Below, piece after piece: positions 33,779 to 45,498 of a DNA stretch of 64,000 bases. The notes beneath the pieces are model-generated. The model made no database searches and was not told where the DNA came from. It saw nothing but the letters and a program-made list of their open reading frames with translations. This stretch comes from Calvatia gigantea. Lineage: Eukaryota > Basidiomycota > Agaricomycetes > Agaricales > Lycoperdaceae. The position numbers and the translations under genes were made by a program. Numbering within the stretch: position 1 is the first letter of the stretch; the number at the start of each line of letters is the position of its first letter. The stretch is from assembly GCA_025093985.1 (NCBI GenBank), contig JACAAK010000007.1, positions 1,364,001 through 1,428,000 of the forward strand, given 5' to 3'.

Positions 33779-36001
33779 ATGCCTTCGCAATTTGTCGACA
33801 ATTTCACCCATCCTCTCACAGCACCTTCTCCATCTCTTCCCTTTTCTGCACTCGAGATATCCAAGGTTAATTCCAGCGTAGGATCACATGTTCAATTATC
33901 GACCACAAAGCAGGAGCTCCATGCCCTCCTCTCCTCCTTCTCCCAATCTCAACCGCTAACTCGGCAACAATTAAAGAACGCAGTCAATGTTCTTTCTCAG
34001 TTGGAAGCACAACAGAAAGAGCTTACCGCGAAACACTCGGATGCTGAAGAAGATGCTCTAAGAAATGCAGTGATCGGAAAAGTCGCTGTTCGTTTGTATG
34101 CGGAGGCAATGGACCTATATCTCACTCAGGCTACTGAAGTCGAGACTGAAGCAGACTGGTGGAGAGATATCGAGCGCTCCTGGTTAAATGTTGCCTGGTA
34201 CTTGCTTCAGAGTATGTTTTTAATCTCAGTTGTCCTTAAGACATTTTCTCATTCCTTGTTTTCAGCAACACCTGTTCGGTTTTTCAACCTGTTTGAAACC
34301 GTTGCAATGGCCGTTCGTTCCCAAAATATGCCCCTGAAGCTGTCTACCTTCACTCCTTCATCCCTAGCAAAGCTTTTTCCAACGTCTCCAACTTCACCCC
34401 TCCGACCCAGTGCTCTAACTACCGCGTTTTTCCCCCACCTATCCCGAACCTCGTTCACCCTCACCGCGTTCTTATCTCCTGCGGCCGTGACTTACTCGGG
34501 TGGTGAATCATATGTCGAAAAGTTTACACAAACACTTTCCTACTACTTCACTTTCATCACCAACGGCATCACCTATCCCCTTTCCTTGACCCGTCAAGAA
34601 TGTCGTTCCCACCGTCGCGAACTCGAAAATATCAGGAACGAACGCGCAGAGATCCTCGGCCAAATCTCCCAAATGCGCAACAGTCTCTCCGAAATTCTCA
34701 CCAATCCCGAATACGAATTCTCTGGTACCACCCAATTCTTGCCTAAAATTCAGCGTTTCGTCGAAGTATTAGACCAAAATGCTGCTGTGGACGCCGATAT
34801 GCAGTATGCCTCGCCCGTCGTGGCTTTGGCACATTTATCCAACGAGACGTTGCCCATGCTCGCCAAATCTCATAGGCAGATGTTGCAGGCCAATAGGCTC
34901 ATGAGGCCTAGGACTTTAGTTCTTATCTGGCCGACGATCGTCCTTCTTCCTCCACTTGTGCTGTACGCGTGCAAGTCGTTGTATGCGTCTCGTACGAGTT
35001 TGGAAGAGGTTGTGTTGGATGCGGTAGAGACGGTGAAAGGATTCGTGAGAGGGTGGCTATTGGAGCCATTGCGCGATGTCCTGAAAACCGTTCGCAGTGG
35101 GTCAGATGAGGATGGTATGTTGGTGAGAAAAGATGGTGTTTTGGCCGACCTAGATGTGAGTGGTTCATAAACAGTTTTGTCTTGGTGCCGAAAGCTGATT
35201 AGAATCTCAGAGCTTAGAACGCATGACCCTCTCTTTAGCGAGAGACGAATTGGGGTATGATAACGAGCAACTTGTTGCGTTATCGAAACAAATACGATTG
35301 GGTGACATGACTCCGATCATGCGAATCTATGAGGAGGATATCCGCAGACCTTTGAAGAGTGCCGTCGCCGGGACGCTTTTGCGAAATGTCTTCATCCAGG
35401 TGCAAAAGACAAAGGTAAGTATCTCTCTCTCTCTCTCTCGAACTCATCATCGTCGTGACTCATAGCTCCAAGGTCGACATTGACCAAGCATTGACTGGGA
35501 TCGACCGCTTGCTCAAATCGCAAGAGCTGACGTTTGCATTCGTCGGCGTTGCTCCAGCATTAGCGATTGTTTACGTCGCAGGTGGGGCATTGACCAATAT
35601 CTGGACTGGAGGGAGAGGCAAAGGCCGTTATGGGGGCCTGCAAAGGAGACAAGGCGTATGGGATGCCATGCGGTAATATCCTTCAATCAAATACCAGACA
35701 AACCATAATCTGACATAGAATTCCTAGCCGCATCGAACGTCTGCTCATCACTCAACCCACCGGGCAGCAACTGCTCGCACCTCTCCCCTCTGGCCTTCTA
35801 CTCCTCTCCCTCGCCCGACTACGCTCCTATGCTGGCACTTATCTTCCAGCTAATTCAAGACTACGAGATGGGTTCCTCGAAGACCTTAATGATTTGGAAA
35901 ATCCTGATTTGGGACGGGATGCGAAGTTGGAAGTCATTCATAGGATGTGGAGGTGCTGGGGAGCACGATTGGGCTGGGGAGCATGGGGGGAGTATCATTA
36001 G
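33779..36001 (+). CDS. NCA2: NCA2, mitochondrial ATP synthase mRNA control protein
   Basis: Five exons, 33779-34211, 34266-35155, 35211-35414, 35473-35672 and 35728-36001, encode 666 aa. In yeast Nca2 affects mitochondrial expression of ATP synthase subunits 6 and 8. Family marks are EDALRNAVIGKVAVRLYAEA, DWWRDIERSWLNVAWYLLQ, SLTRQECRSHRRELENIRNERAEILGQ, IRLGDMTPIMRIYEEDIRRP, VDIDQALTGIDRLLKSQELTF and RIERLLITQ. Two hydrophobic spans are visible, LIWPTIVLLPPLVLYA (about residue 395) and TFAFVGVAPALAIVYVAGGA. The intron at 35415-35472 begins with a (TC)n run and offers two acceptors 8 nt apart; only the second keeps frame. The gene is intact. It is followed 440 bases later by the phosphate carrier. 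Confidence 0.92.
35420..35439 (+). repeat. (CT)n microsatellite in NCA2 intron
   Basis: A run of nine to ten CT dinucleotides lies directly after the donor of the third NCA2 intron. It is a simple repeat and a likely polymorphic site. Confidence 0.85.
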
Positions 36002-36441
36002 CATCTAATAGTTTTGAATGGCCACTGCTCTCCATGCGAAAGACTGGGAGTGTTAGTAAGATTCTTCCGTCCGCCAACGGAATCTCCGAAGATCATGATG
36101 TTGAGTCCAGGACGGCAACAAATACTATTCACCTCATTCTCCGCCATGCGGTTCCGCCCGGCTTCATCGGCGCTGGTAACGCGGAAACGCTAATTTCCGC
36201 TCAATACGACGACACAGCTGATGAAGCAAAGCACTTCTACACCCCAATCTCATCGTGACGTCACACAACTATTGCGAGGTGTGGTGTATTTCTGTGCACG
36301 AAGACCCGGGATGTTCGGCTATTCTTCCACACCACCAGGATGAACAAGACACTATTAAAAGTAGACCCTAATCTCTTTTACTACCCCCCAACCTCGCCAC
36401 TCGATTGACCAGCCCTTGCAAGTCGTTGTCAGTTGATCCTA
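36002..36441. other. Intergenic gap, NCA2 to phosphate carrier
   Basis: Holds the 3' flank of NCA2 and the promoter of the carrier, with a TATTAAAAG stretch near 36353 that could act as a TATA-like element. An overlapping open frame from 35947 is a shadow of the NCA2 end. No gene seen. Confidence 0.5.
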
Positions 36442-37720
36442 ATGGCTCCTGATAAATCATCTACCCAGCAGCTTGTTCTACCAGATTTCACTATTGCTGA
36501 TTATGGAACTTTCTTTGGTGCGGGAGCCCTAGGTGCCATGTATGTCGTCGCATCCCCTTCCTTTCTATCAAGAGGACAAGAACTTACAGAGGCTGTTCAG
36601 GTCGAGCCACGCCGCCTTCACACGTTGGTCTTCTTGTCTCGTAGGACGTTAAGGAACCTCTAACCCCCCAATAGCCATAGATGTCGTAAAGACTCGCATC
36701 CAGGTGGACCCAACGTTCAAGTCTTCGTCACTTCTGTCAGGGACACGGCAAATCATTGCCTCGGAGGGTCCACGAACACTCCTCACGGGTTTCGGTCCTA
36801 CGGCTGTTGGATACCTGGCCCAAGGTGGCGCCAAATTTGCAGGATATGAATACTGGAAGAGGAAATTTGTACTTTTAGCTGGGGATCAAGAAACCGCTGT
36901 TAGAAACCGTACAGCGATCTACCTTGGTGCCGCTAGTGTTGCAGAGTAAGTCGAGGAAGTGACCTTGCTGGACCCCTCCCAGCTGATTCTTGTATTAGGT
37001 TTTTTGCTGACATTTTGTTGACACCCCTCGAAGCTACACGCATTCGCCTCGTATCCCAAAGGAACTATGCTAGTGGTCTTGTTACTGGGTTCGCTCGTTT
37101 GGCCCGAGAGGGCGGCTTTCGAGAGATGTACGCAGGGTTTGTACCAATACTCTTCAAGTAAGCCGGTTGCCCTTCGCCTGTGTCTGCTCGCTGAGAATCT
37201 CCTCAGACAGATTCCATACGCAGTTGGCCAGTTTACAGTGAATGAGCTATGTCACGAACTTGTATATCGAAATATATCCGAAGAGCAGAGAAAATCCTTG
37301 ACTGCAACTTCAAGATTCGGAGTTGACCTGGGGAGTGGAATTTTTGCCGGTTTCGCCGCAGCGGCTCTTAGTCAGGTGAGGACCCCTGTTATCGTTCTAA
37401 TACCCAAAACTTGGAGCTCATGGTTCTAATCACAGCCTGCGGATACCCTTCTCAGCAGGATCAATAGAGGGCAAGGGCCCCCACAACCTTTGTCACGACA
37501 CCTGGTAGAAATCATCAACGAAGCAGGCATCCGTGGGTTATTTGCAGGACTTGGACCAAGGATGATCATGACAGCGGGGCTCGTCTCGTCGCAGTTCCTT
37601 ATGTATGGAGGAATCAAAGAAGGTAGGGCGTTACCAGGACTTAATAAGTTCGGCTAATTTCATGGTCGTTATATAGCACTCGGCGCACGCTCTGGGGTCG
37701 AAATTCACAAGGAGAAATAG
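36442..37720 (+). CDS. MIR1: Mitochondrial phosphate carrier
   Basis: Seven exons, 36442-36539, 36601-36623, 36675-36945, 36999-37157, 37207-37375, 37436-37622 and 37677-37720, encode 316 aa. It imports inorganic phosphate with protons through the inner mitochondrial membrane for ATP synthesis. Three mitochondrial-carrier repeats are present, with signature starts [25 protein letters not shown] and [12 protein letters not shown]. Phosphate-carrier hallmarks are [45 protein letters not shown] and [23 protein letters not shown]. Exon 2 is only 23 nt. The gene is complete and intact. The tail-to-tail neighbour is MSH5, whose stop is 58 bases away. Confidence 0.96.
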
Positions 37721-37778
37721 AGACATCTCATCGCTTCGTATTTATCTATTCTTACTGCTACGGTGTAACACCCTTTAC

Positions 37779-40700
37779 TTAATCCGACCCCCTGCCTAAA
37801 ATTTCTGCCAGTTTGTCCTTGGAATTCTTACCGTCTTGTTCATCGAGCTGCCATGCAAGAAACCTGCGACAGATATCCTCCGCAATTTTCAGTTCTTCTC
37901 GCTCTTTTTCATCCATCTTCTCATCAAGCAACTGGTTTAGTTCATGCTGGGAAATCAGGTCACTGGAGACAAGTTTATTAACTCCAAGTATGTGTATAAC
38001 GGACTTTGCTTCGTACCTGACATATTTGGCTCTTTGAACAATACGGAGTGGGAGCCCGCACAGAACTGCGCACTTTCCAGCATGAGAGTCCAACGACAAT
38101 CCTTCAACAACTCTGTAAAGATAATTTATGTGATTTCCGGAGCTGGTCTTGGCGCCACCTCCCTGAGTGTGCACGAGCATATCACTGTCCGAGCGATTGT
38201 CCTCGCTCACAGAGAAGATAACTTGCATATGGCAAAACGTAATTGGGACATCGTGGGGGTCCAATAGCTGTTCTGTGAAAACGTCGTGAAAATGCGTTGC
38301 GACGAGAACCTTGGGACATTCAGAGCCACGGCCCAGGAAATGCTTTAAAACACCACAGAATATACCGGCACCATCTAGGAACACAATGATGGTTGAATTA
38401 GCGCATGGAAGGGATAAGCCCTTCATGCTCACCTGTGGATAGAGTTCCTTTCCCAAATTCGTCGAGGAGAATTAAAGATCGGTTTGTGCAATTCCGAAGT
38501 GATAGAGAGACCTGATTAAGGTCGATCATGAAAGCAGATTGTACCTTCAGGTAATAAATTCAGGGCGTGACCATTGGTCAGATGTTTAATTGCCTGTACT
38601 TTTGAGACTGACTCGCGTGTCGACACGCGGGTGAAGACTGGGGCAAAGGTTCAGCAGGTAATCCAGGATTAGCTGGGATGGGGATCACTCTTGTCAACTA
38701 AACCCAACCTCGCATGTTCTGCGGGTACAAAGCTGCCGAAATAAGGTCAACCAGAGGGAACGGTGAGCCGGGAGGTCAAATAATACCAGCCAACCTCCCC
38801 CAGAATGAGCTTAAATAAGAACTTTTAGTATTCTCACTCACTTGTGCCATGATTTGGAATGAGAGCAACCTGCAAGGGCAGTGTTCAGAAGAAGCAAGGC
38901 CCTGACGGCACGTTGACGAACCTGCTTCAAGTATACGCTCTAAAAATGGGTGAACCACGGATAAAAAAGTAAATACTTGGATTCACCTTTCCGCAAGCAT
39001 TTGCTCCCGTGCAGAGCACGATACTGTTGATTGGTTTTCCATCCTCACCAAGGAAAGGGGAATGTATGCCCGCCCCACCAGCGATTCTTATGTCGTTGGG
39101 TACAAATACATCAACCACCTGTTCTTGTAACGGGTGCCTGACGGGAAAGATAATTCGCTCCATGTTACTCAGCATCTGGAAAGTGGCTACTCACCTGCCT
39201 CCTATAATTTCAATGACATTCTCTTCCACCATTTCTGGTCGAGTATAATTGTAATTCTTTGAAGCTTCTGCAAAGGATAGCAAACAGTCCAGTTCAGCGC
39301 AAATATCGCAAACGCTGCATATCATCTTGTCGTGTGCGATGACTTCCTCAAGGAGTCCCTGTATGATTTCAACTTTCCCTGTCAACGATTGCGGAATGAA
39401 GGTCGCCAATATGGATGTCCATGTCTGGATGTAAAGTAACTGCTCGTGAGGCGAAAATACGGAGGTTTTTTCATTAAGAAATGCACCATGCATCTCCGGA
39501 GATTTGAAGTAGACGTGAGCGCTAGAGGTAATAAGGGACACTCTTCGTCCAACATCCAGATACTCACTCAGACGAGAACTGACAGCAAAATTAACAACAT
39601 CGTGGTTGAGCAAAGGCAACGTTACCTGTAATGTCCACTCATCTTCCGTCGGTATGACTCCTGCCTCCCATTCTTTCGATAGAGGGATACATATCAAATA
39701 GCCTTGAAACACGTCTGCGTTAGTACGGCCATAGATTCCATGTTGAACCTTACCTAATTGAGGAAAATAGACCACGTTGAGCGTCGTTGCAAAGCTTGTT
39801 GGGACCTTTTGCGAAATTTGGTGGGCCACATTCGACTGGAAAGTTCTTGCTTAGGGCCCAGAACAATAGCAGTCCACCTTGCGCGTACCAGAATGGAGTC
39901 TATGCCGTGATACACATGTTTTCGATTATCCAGCTCTTCATCAATCCCTGGTCTAACGCAGACTCTCTCGGCAAGTATTGATTCTTCCCAGTCGATCTGG
40001 AATAACCGAATCAGAGGGCTGGGCTTTGCCTGAATTCCAACGAAGTTCTGCAAACAATGTTATTCACTCGTATGCCCATCTCCTTCAAGGTTTGAATGTC
40101 GGTTGCCACTAGGAGCTAGGACGGTTTTCCACTGCAAAAATAGTGTCTCGTACGGCAAATACCTTCTTGACCACATCAACCTCGTTTCCACCGTGAAGTT
40201 CCGTTATCGTATTACACAGCATGACGACATGAAAAGAAAGCTCGAGGAAAACTTAAATCTAGATCTGGGTCCTCGAGGAAAGTATGGACTTACCTTTGCA
40301 AGTGCTTGCCAATCCGACAGTTTGATCTTGCCGGCGCTCATCGCAGAAAGAATCCGGGGAACATTCTTGATGCCCTTCATATGATTGTGCATGGCAGTGG
40401 CGGAGACCATATTTTCGGATTTAGAGAAGCACGCCACTGCTTCATGGCGGGATCTGATTATATTGAGACAAAGCGAAGGCCGAAGAAGCCAAGAACATAG
40501 AAGGGACCGGCCCAACGCCGTTTTCGCGTAGTTGAGAGTTCCTGAAACGTTTATCTGTCGGGCGGGGAATATCAGGGATGTGACTTACCGTATAGAGAGA
40601 GGCCCTCTTTGAATTTTTCACAGTGGACTGAAGCATGGCTTTCATTTTCGAAAACTTGGAGTGATCTTGGAACAAATGAGTCTAGATCGTCTGACAAAGA

Positions 40701-41803
40701 AAGCAATTTACACAAGGGCGTCTGCGTTTATATGCATAAATCCGTTTCTGGATGCCGGAGGATTTAGTATTGCCACAGGGAAGACACGAGTTGACCGACA
40801 GAGTGAAAATCTCGATTTCCCGAATTGCGAGTCCTTGGATACCTTCATCAAGAAGATCACTCATTGCTTGTTCCCGAGCGAGATGGTCAACGAGGGCTCC
40901 CGCGGATGACAGCTGCCGAGAGGAATTTTAGTATTCTATGATCCAAGGGATGGGAAACTTGCACAAAGCGGTGAATTCTCGATGCATGCAAAATTGGATA
41001 ACCGAATGGACGCATTCCAGCGTTTCATTGTTGGGTCCCCTGTTTCCCCCTGTCTGCCGCGCATGAAGTCATACGCGCTGCGCGATATACCGTTCGTCAC
41101 TCGAGAAAGTGAATCACCGAGAGATATCGAATCGTTTGTGGGGAGATCCGCAAGGCGATTAAGAGACAACAGACGATCCTTGCCCTTTGTAGCATTGAAT
41201 TCTTTGTGAGGCCTAATCTGAAATGTCGCATCAGTTGTATCTACTGATGCAAAGTGAATATATGCATATGAACAAATAGGGGGCGGCATACGATGGTCGC
41301 GCATGGCGTCAATGAAACTATCATCAGACTTCGAACTTGTCAAAACGATATCAGGAGAGGCCTGCTCGAGAACTGAAACTGAAATAGGCGCATATACGGA
41401 GCCACGTGTGGGTGAACGCACGCATGGTAATGAGATCATAATGATGGGATTCCTGGGTATCCTCAAGCAAGTATAATACGCAAGTGAGAGGACGAAAATA
41501 GGCAGCACCGACGCGACCGCTAATTGAGACTGTCCGTTAGCCGAACTTACCCAATTGACAACATGATTTACTGTGAACACGAGATAGCCATAGATATCTA
41601 GGTCCGTTAGCTTTAAATACATTATAACGCAGGGAATGGACCTTGTGGTCAGGTTCTGGCTCCCCATCCTCGTTGTCACTGCCCTCACTGGTCGCAATAG
41701 AACCCCATCTAACTTTCTTGGCGTTCGGGGCGTCCCCTTCAGAAACCACACCATCTTCTCGCACTCCGGAAGGAGCTGCGCTTGGTCGTTTCTTAGAAAC
41801 CAT
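37779..41803 (-). CDS. MSH5: Meiotic MutS homologue MSH5 (one frameshift)
   Basis: A long multi-exon gene reading leftward from an ATG at 41803 (another lies 6 bases upstream). MSH5 pairs with MSH4 to stabilise meiotic crossover intermediates. N-terminal part: a disordered leader ([10 protein letters not shown]), [36 protein letters not shown] and [23 protein letters not shown]. The lever and clamp follow ([22 protein letters not shown]). The ATPase has Walker [50 protein letters not shown] (Walker B), [13 protein letters not shown] and [10 protein letters not shown], with a C-terminal helix-turn-helix ending at 37779. One extra base at 38856-38857 lies between QVALI and QIMAQ; removing it restores the family sequence. 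Exons are small, about 20 in number; I did not fix every boundary. Confidence 0.9.
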
Positions 41804-42034
41804 GTTCAAATTTCAGAGGTAAAGGCGAAACAGGATATTCAAAATTTGGCGTCAAGGGTGGAAGGTTGAACGCGAGCACGTGACGCATACTTGGACCTCT
41901 TGGAGACCCCAACCATAGGAAGCCAGCGCCAGCATTGAGCGCCTGAAACGGTATAGAAATACTGGCTTGAGGATTCTGGTCATTATACAGCACCACAGCA
42001 GTAGAGGCAATGGATTAAATGCTTTTGCGATACT

Positions 42035-43353
42035 CTATTTAGAAACCTTGAGAATTTCCTTTGCATCAGTTCCAGCCACTGTGAAAACGAGGAGTGATGA
42101 GTTATGGTAATGGGAACCAGCTAGATAAACTTACCATTGAGGAGTAAACTCTGGGAATCAAGCATGATCTTATTCCCCGACGTCCCCAACTGCGACGCGA
42201 TATCTCTCGCTGCTTCAAGCCGACGAAGTTCGAGGAAGCCTCTGTTCTTGCGCAACGACTCTCCAACAAGTTCCGCAGCTTGGGCTTCACCTTGAGCGCG
42301 TACAATGATAGACTATAAAGTTTGAGCTATTTTCTGAGGTAAAATTTTCATGTCCATGAACATACCTGTTTCTCTTGGATTGCTTGATCCACAAGGAAGG
42401 CAGCGCGGAGTGCCGTTTGTTGTGCAACCTAAGAGGTGTTGAACATTTTTTCAAAGGTCTGAAATTTTTCACTGACCTGCTTGGCTTCGACAGCGTGGGT
42501 GAACTCAGGAGAAAATGCAACGTGGGTGATTGAGACATCATCGAGCACGAGGTCGAAACGGAGGGCTCTTTGCGTGAGGTTTTCACGGACCAGGCGAGAA
42601 ACCTAGCGGCCAATTAGAGTGGAGGAGTATGGCACTGGAAAGAGACCACCATACATGTTCACGCTGAGTGATCAGCTGGCTGGCGTTGAACTGTGCTACA
42701 ACACTCTTCAAAACCTCATTGACGATGGACGGGAGGACACGTTCGTCATAATCTTGACCAAGTTCACGGTAAATCGTTGGGATTTTATTTATAGAAGGCC
42801 TGGAAAGGACACGGCAAGTAATGTTGACCATTTGAAGGTCTATAGCTCATGAGTATACGACCGGGACGACACGGTCATGTCACCGACCTTTTGTACCAGT
42901 CAAACTGGCAATGCTTCGAGGTTTGGCACGGATATCGAAGATAATGGGCGTCTCAAACCAAGGTATCTAGTGCCAGACATTATGACCCGAGGAAACTCGC
43001 GAAATCAGAGCACATACCACCAAGTGAGTACCCTCATGATATACCTCATCCTTTACACCGTGTAAACTAACCGGGCATATTAGGAGGACATAGCATGGAG
43101 GGGTAAGGAAACCCACCGACTATATTTTATTGCACGGTGGCCACCATCCACTACAGACTGTCAGAACACATGCACCAGTGCTGACAGTGGATAACATACC
43201 ATTGAACAAACTCGCATTCAATGCGAAACCTCCCGCAACCAGAGCAATAAGGAGGCCACTTCCAGCAAAAATTCCCTTCCCAGGACCACCAGGACCGCCT
43301 CCTGCACTTCGAATTTGCCTCGCCAGTCTTCTGAAAGCCTCTTGACCGTCCAT
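42035..43353 (-). CDS. PHB2: Prohibitin-2
   Basis: Multi-exon gene from an ATG at 43353 ([19 protein letters not shown]) to a stop at 42035; first exons are 43200-43353 and 43117-43150. PHB2 forms ring assemblies with PHB1 in the inner mitochondrial membrane, where it supports protein folding, cristae and cell lifespan. A Gly/Pro-rich N-terminal stretch leads into the membrane anchor ([21 protein letters not shown]). The SPFH domain follows: [95 protein letters not shown]. The coiled coil runs from [23 protein letters not shown] through [16 protein letters not shown] to [22 protein letters not shown]. All joins I checked are GT-AG and in frame. Confidence 0.95.
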
Positions 43354-43762
43354 GGTAGTGGTAGTATGCTTCGCGACAAACGGTGATGCCGAACACTCGA
43401 AGAACCACGGCCATGTGACACGGCATGGGTCCATCACGAGAACAGTCACAAAGCCGAAAATATCACAGCCGTCGGGCACTAATGAATTGAGAACGGCGGA
43501 GGCTGAGTAGCGTTACCGAGTCACTGATAGCATGGTTTTGCAATCTTCAGCGCTTCAGCAAGGCTTCCTCCTTCAGCAGCCCTCAGAAGAAACCAGCCCC
43601 TCAGGCAAAAACTGCAGTGGGAAACCCGCGTTATTGTCATGCTCAAATTTAGGGGTCACGGAACCCCAGAAAGTCACGAGCAGTTTTCTCCCCCTCAAAT
43701 ACTCCACCTCTAACGGGTGCCAGCAAGAGGTACCCAGTGCCGGACCTCACTTGGCGTCCGCC

Positions 43763-44979
43763 ATGATCCACCACAGCAGTCCTAAGTAGCATTGTGAGTC
43801 CCTCCTTGCCAAAACAGTGTCGTTAATCATACCGGTTTCCCAGTTTGGTTGGATATCTATCGCTTGTTGGTATGCCGAGCGGAACAAATGTAATCAATTT
43901 TATTATCCCCACTCATATATCTCCGTAGGATTGTGGTCTATTCGCCTCAGATATACGAAAACTATGCATTACAATCGGGCGAAGGTCTCAGCGTGTCATT
44001 TGTCTTGATCTGGCTGGCTGGCGACCTGTGCAACCTCACTGGAGCAGTGATAGCTGGCCTACTCCCCACTATCATTATTCTCGCACTCTACGCAAGTATC
44101 CGGTCTTTTCATTGCGCATCTACCACTCACTAAATACTACAGTACTCTCTATGTGATACAACGTTACTCGTTCAAATCCACTACTATCGGTGGAAAAACG
44201 GGCACCCTCTTTTCAAGGCACAACTCCCAGAAGAGCACGAAAGAACACCGTTGTTACCTGGAGGAGAACAAGACGAGAACAAACACCTTAGCACAAGGAC
44301 CTTGGTTGTCCGTTATACCGCCGCCCTTCTTTTTGTTTGCATTGTTGGAACCTCGGCTTGGTGGATTACAGGCGATGATGGTCAACAAGAGTACCCCGAA
44401 ACCTCGCGTACCAAACGAAGACTGGTGGAAAAGCCAAATATTCGGCTGGATAAGCGCCATTTTCTTTGTGCGTCCGTTTCCCGTCATGACTTCATTATGC
44501 CAACGGACAATGGTTTTTTTTTTTGGGTAGATCGGTGCCCGCATTCCGCAGATCAGTGAGCCATCACCATTTTGGACTGTCTTTTAAGAAAATAGTGACC
44601 ATCGTCTTCCCCTAGTCAAAAATTTCTCAACTAAGTGCGAGGGTTTGTCACCTGCTCTTTTCTTCTTTGCGATGTGCGGGAACGTTACATACTCGCTATC
44701 GATCCTCGCCAAGAGTACGGACAAAGAATACTTGCTCTTGAATGCAAGCTGGTTGGCAGGTAAGATTTGACACAGAAGGGTGTTGATCATCAGTGCTAAC
44801 GGTGGCACAGGGAGTTCATTAATTGTATTCTTGGACATATTTGTAAGTGGGCAGGACATGCTGGGTGTATTCGATGCTGACATGGCCTTCTCTGCGGAAC
44901 GCAGGTGCTTTGTCAATTTATGTATTACCGGGCACAGGATAAAGGGCTGAGCGGGCGGGTCGGAGGAAGTGTAGAGTAG
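43763..44979 (+). CDS. PQ-loop vacuolar amino-acid transporter (frameshifts)
   Basis: A PQ-loop repeat membrane protein like yeast Ypq1/Rtc2, which export cationic amino acids from the vacuole. Seven spans are expected; visible are GWISIACWIVVYSPQIYENY (first PQ loop), SFVLIWLAGDLCNL, AVIAGLLPTIIILALY, LVVRYTAALLFVCIVGTSAW, FGWISAIFFIGARIPQI (second PQ loop), CEGLSPALFFFAMCGNVTYSLSI, SWLAGSSLIVFLDIFVLCQF. The intron after ILALY begins GCAAGT, a GC-AG intron. The frame slips by one base in the AAA run at 44413-44415, between the cytosolic loop and SQIFGW. The first exon is also best explained by one extra A at 43784-43785 (ATG at 43763). Ends at 44979 after GLSGRVGGSVE. Confidence 0.8.
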
Positions 44980-45498
44980 ATAGGGCGTGTATCAAAGTAT
45001 TAGAGCGAGCCTTGGAAGCTCGGTTTTATGCGAGACTAGAAAAGGTATTTGTGGGCCAAAAGAGCGGAGTTGTGCCGGGGGTGTGGCAAAACAATCGGGG
45101 ATTGTGCAGGAAAATTGCCTCGTTGCGTTCCTCGTGTGAGAGATATTCATTTACAACAGCCCACGTTGCAGGTCACTCCTCAGGTTTTTCTGGATCCTGT
45201 TCCACTTGCCAGAAAAACATCTGCACGCTTTGCGCCTCGTGCTGGTACTCAACACAAGCAGTGCATCTCCTTTATCAGCATTCAATCTCGAAAATGCTTA
45301 TAACCCCTCGCATCCCATTCATTCTCCCCCGCCCCTAGCCATTGTCGCTTGCAAGGTACGTCTTTTCGCCGGCCACGCTACTCATCACTGACTTCCTTTG
45401 CGAATCGCCTCCAGGTCAACCCGGGCCTGTTGGCCAGACTACATTTACTTATTTAAGGTGCTCCCTTGCACGCGCTGCATCCTCCAATTCTCGCTCCC
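44980..45498. other. Intergenic gap before F-box/LRR gene
   Basis: Promoter side of the next gene; pyrimidine-rich in its second half. Open frames are short and show nothing recognisable. Confidence 0.45.

Noticed and set aside
35947..36258. 103-codon open frame after NCA2
   Set aside because: It overlaps the true end of NCA2 in another frame and has no homology that I can see.
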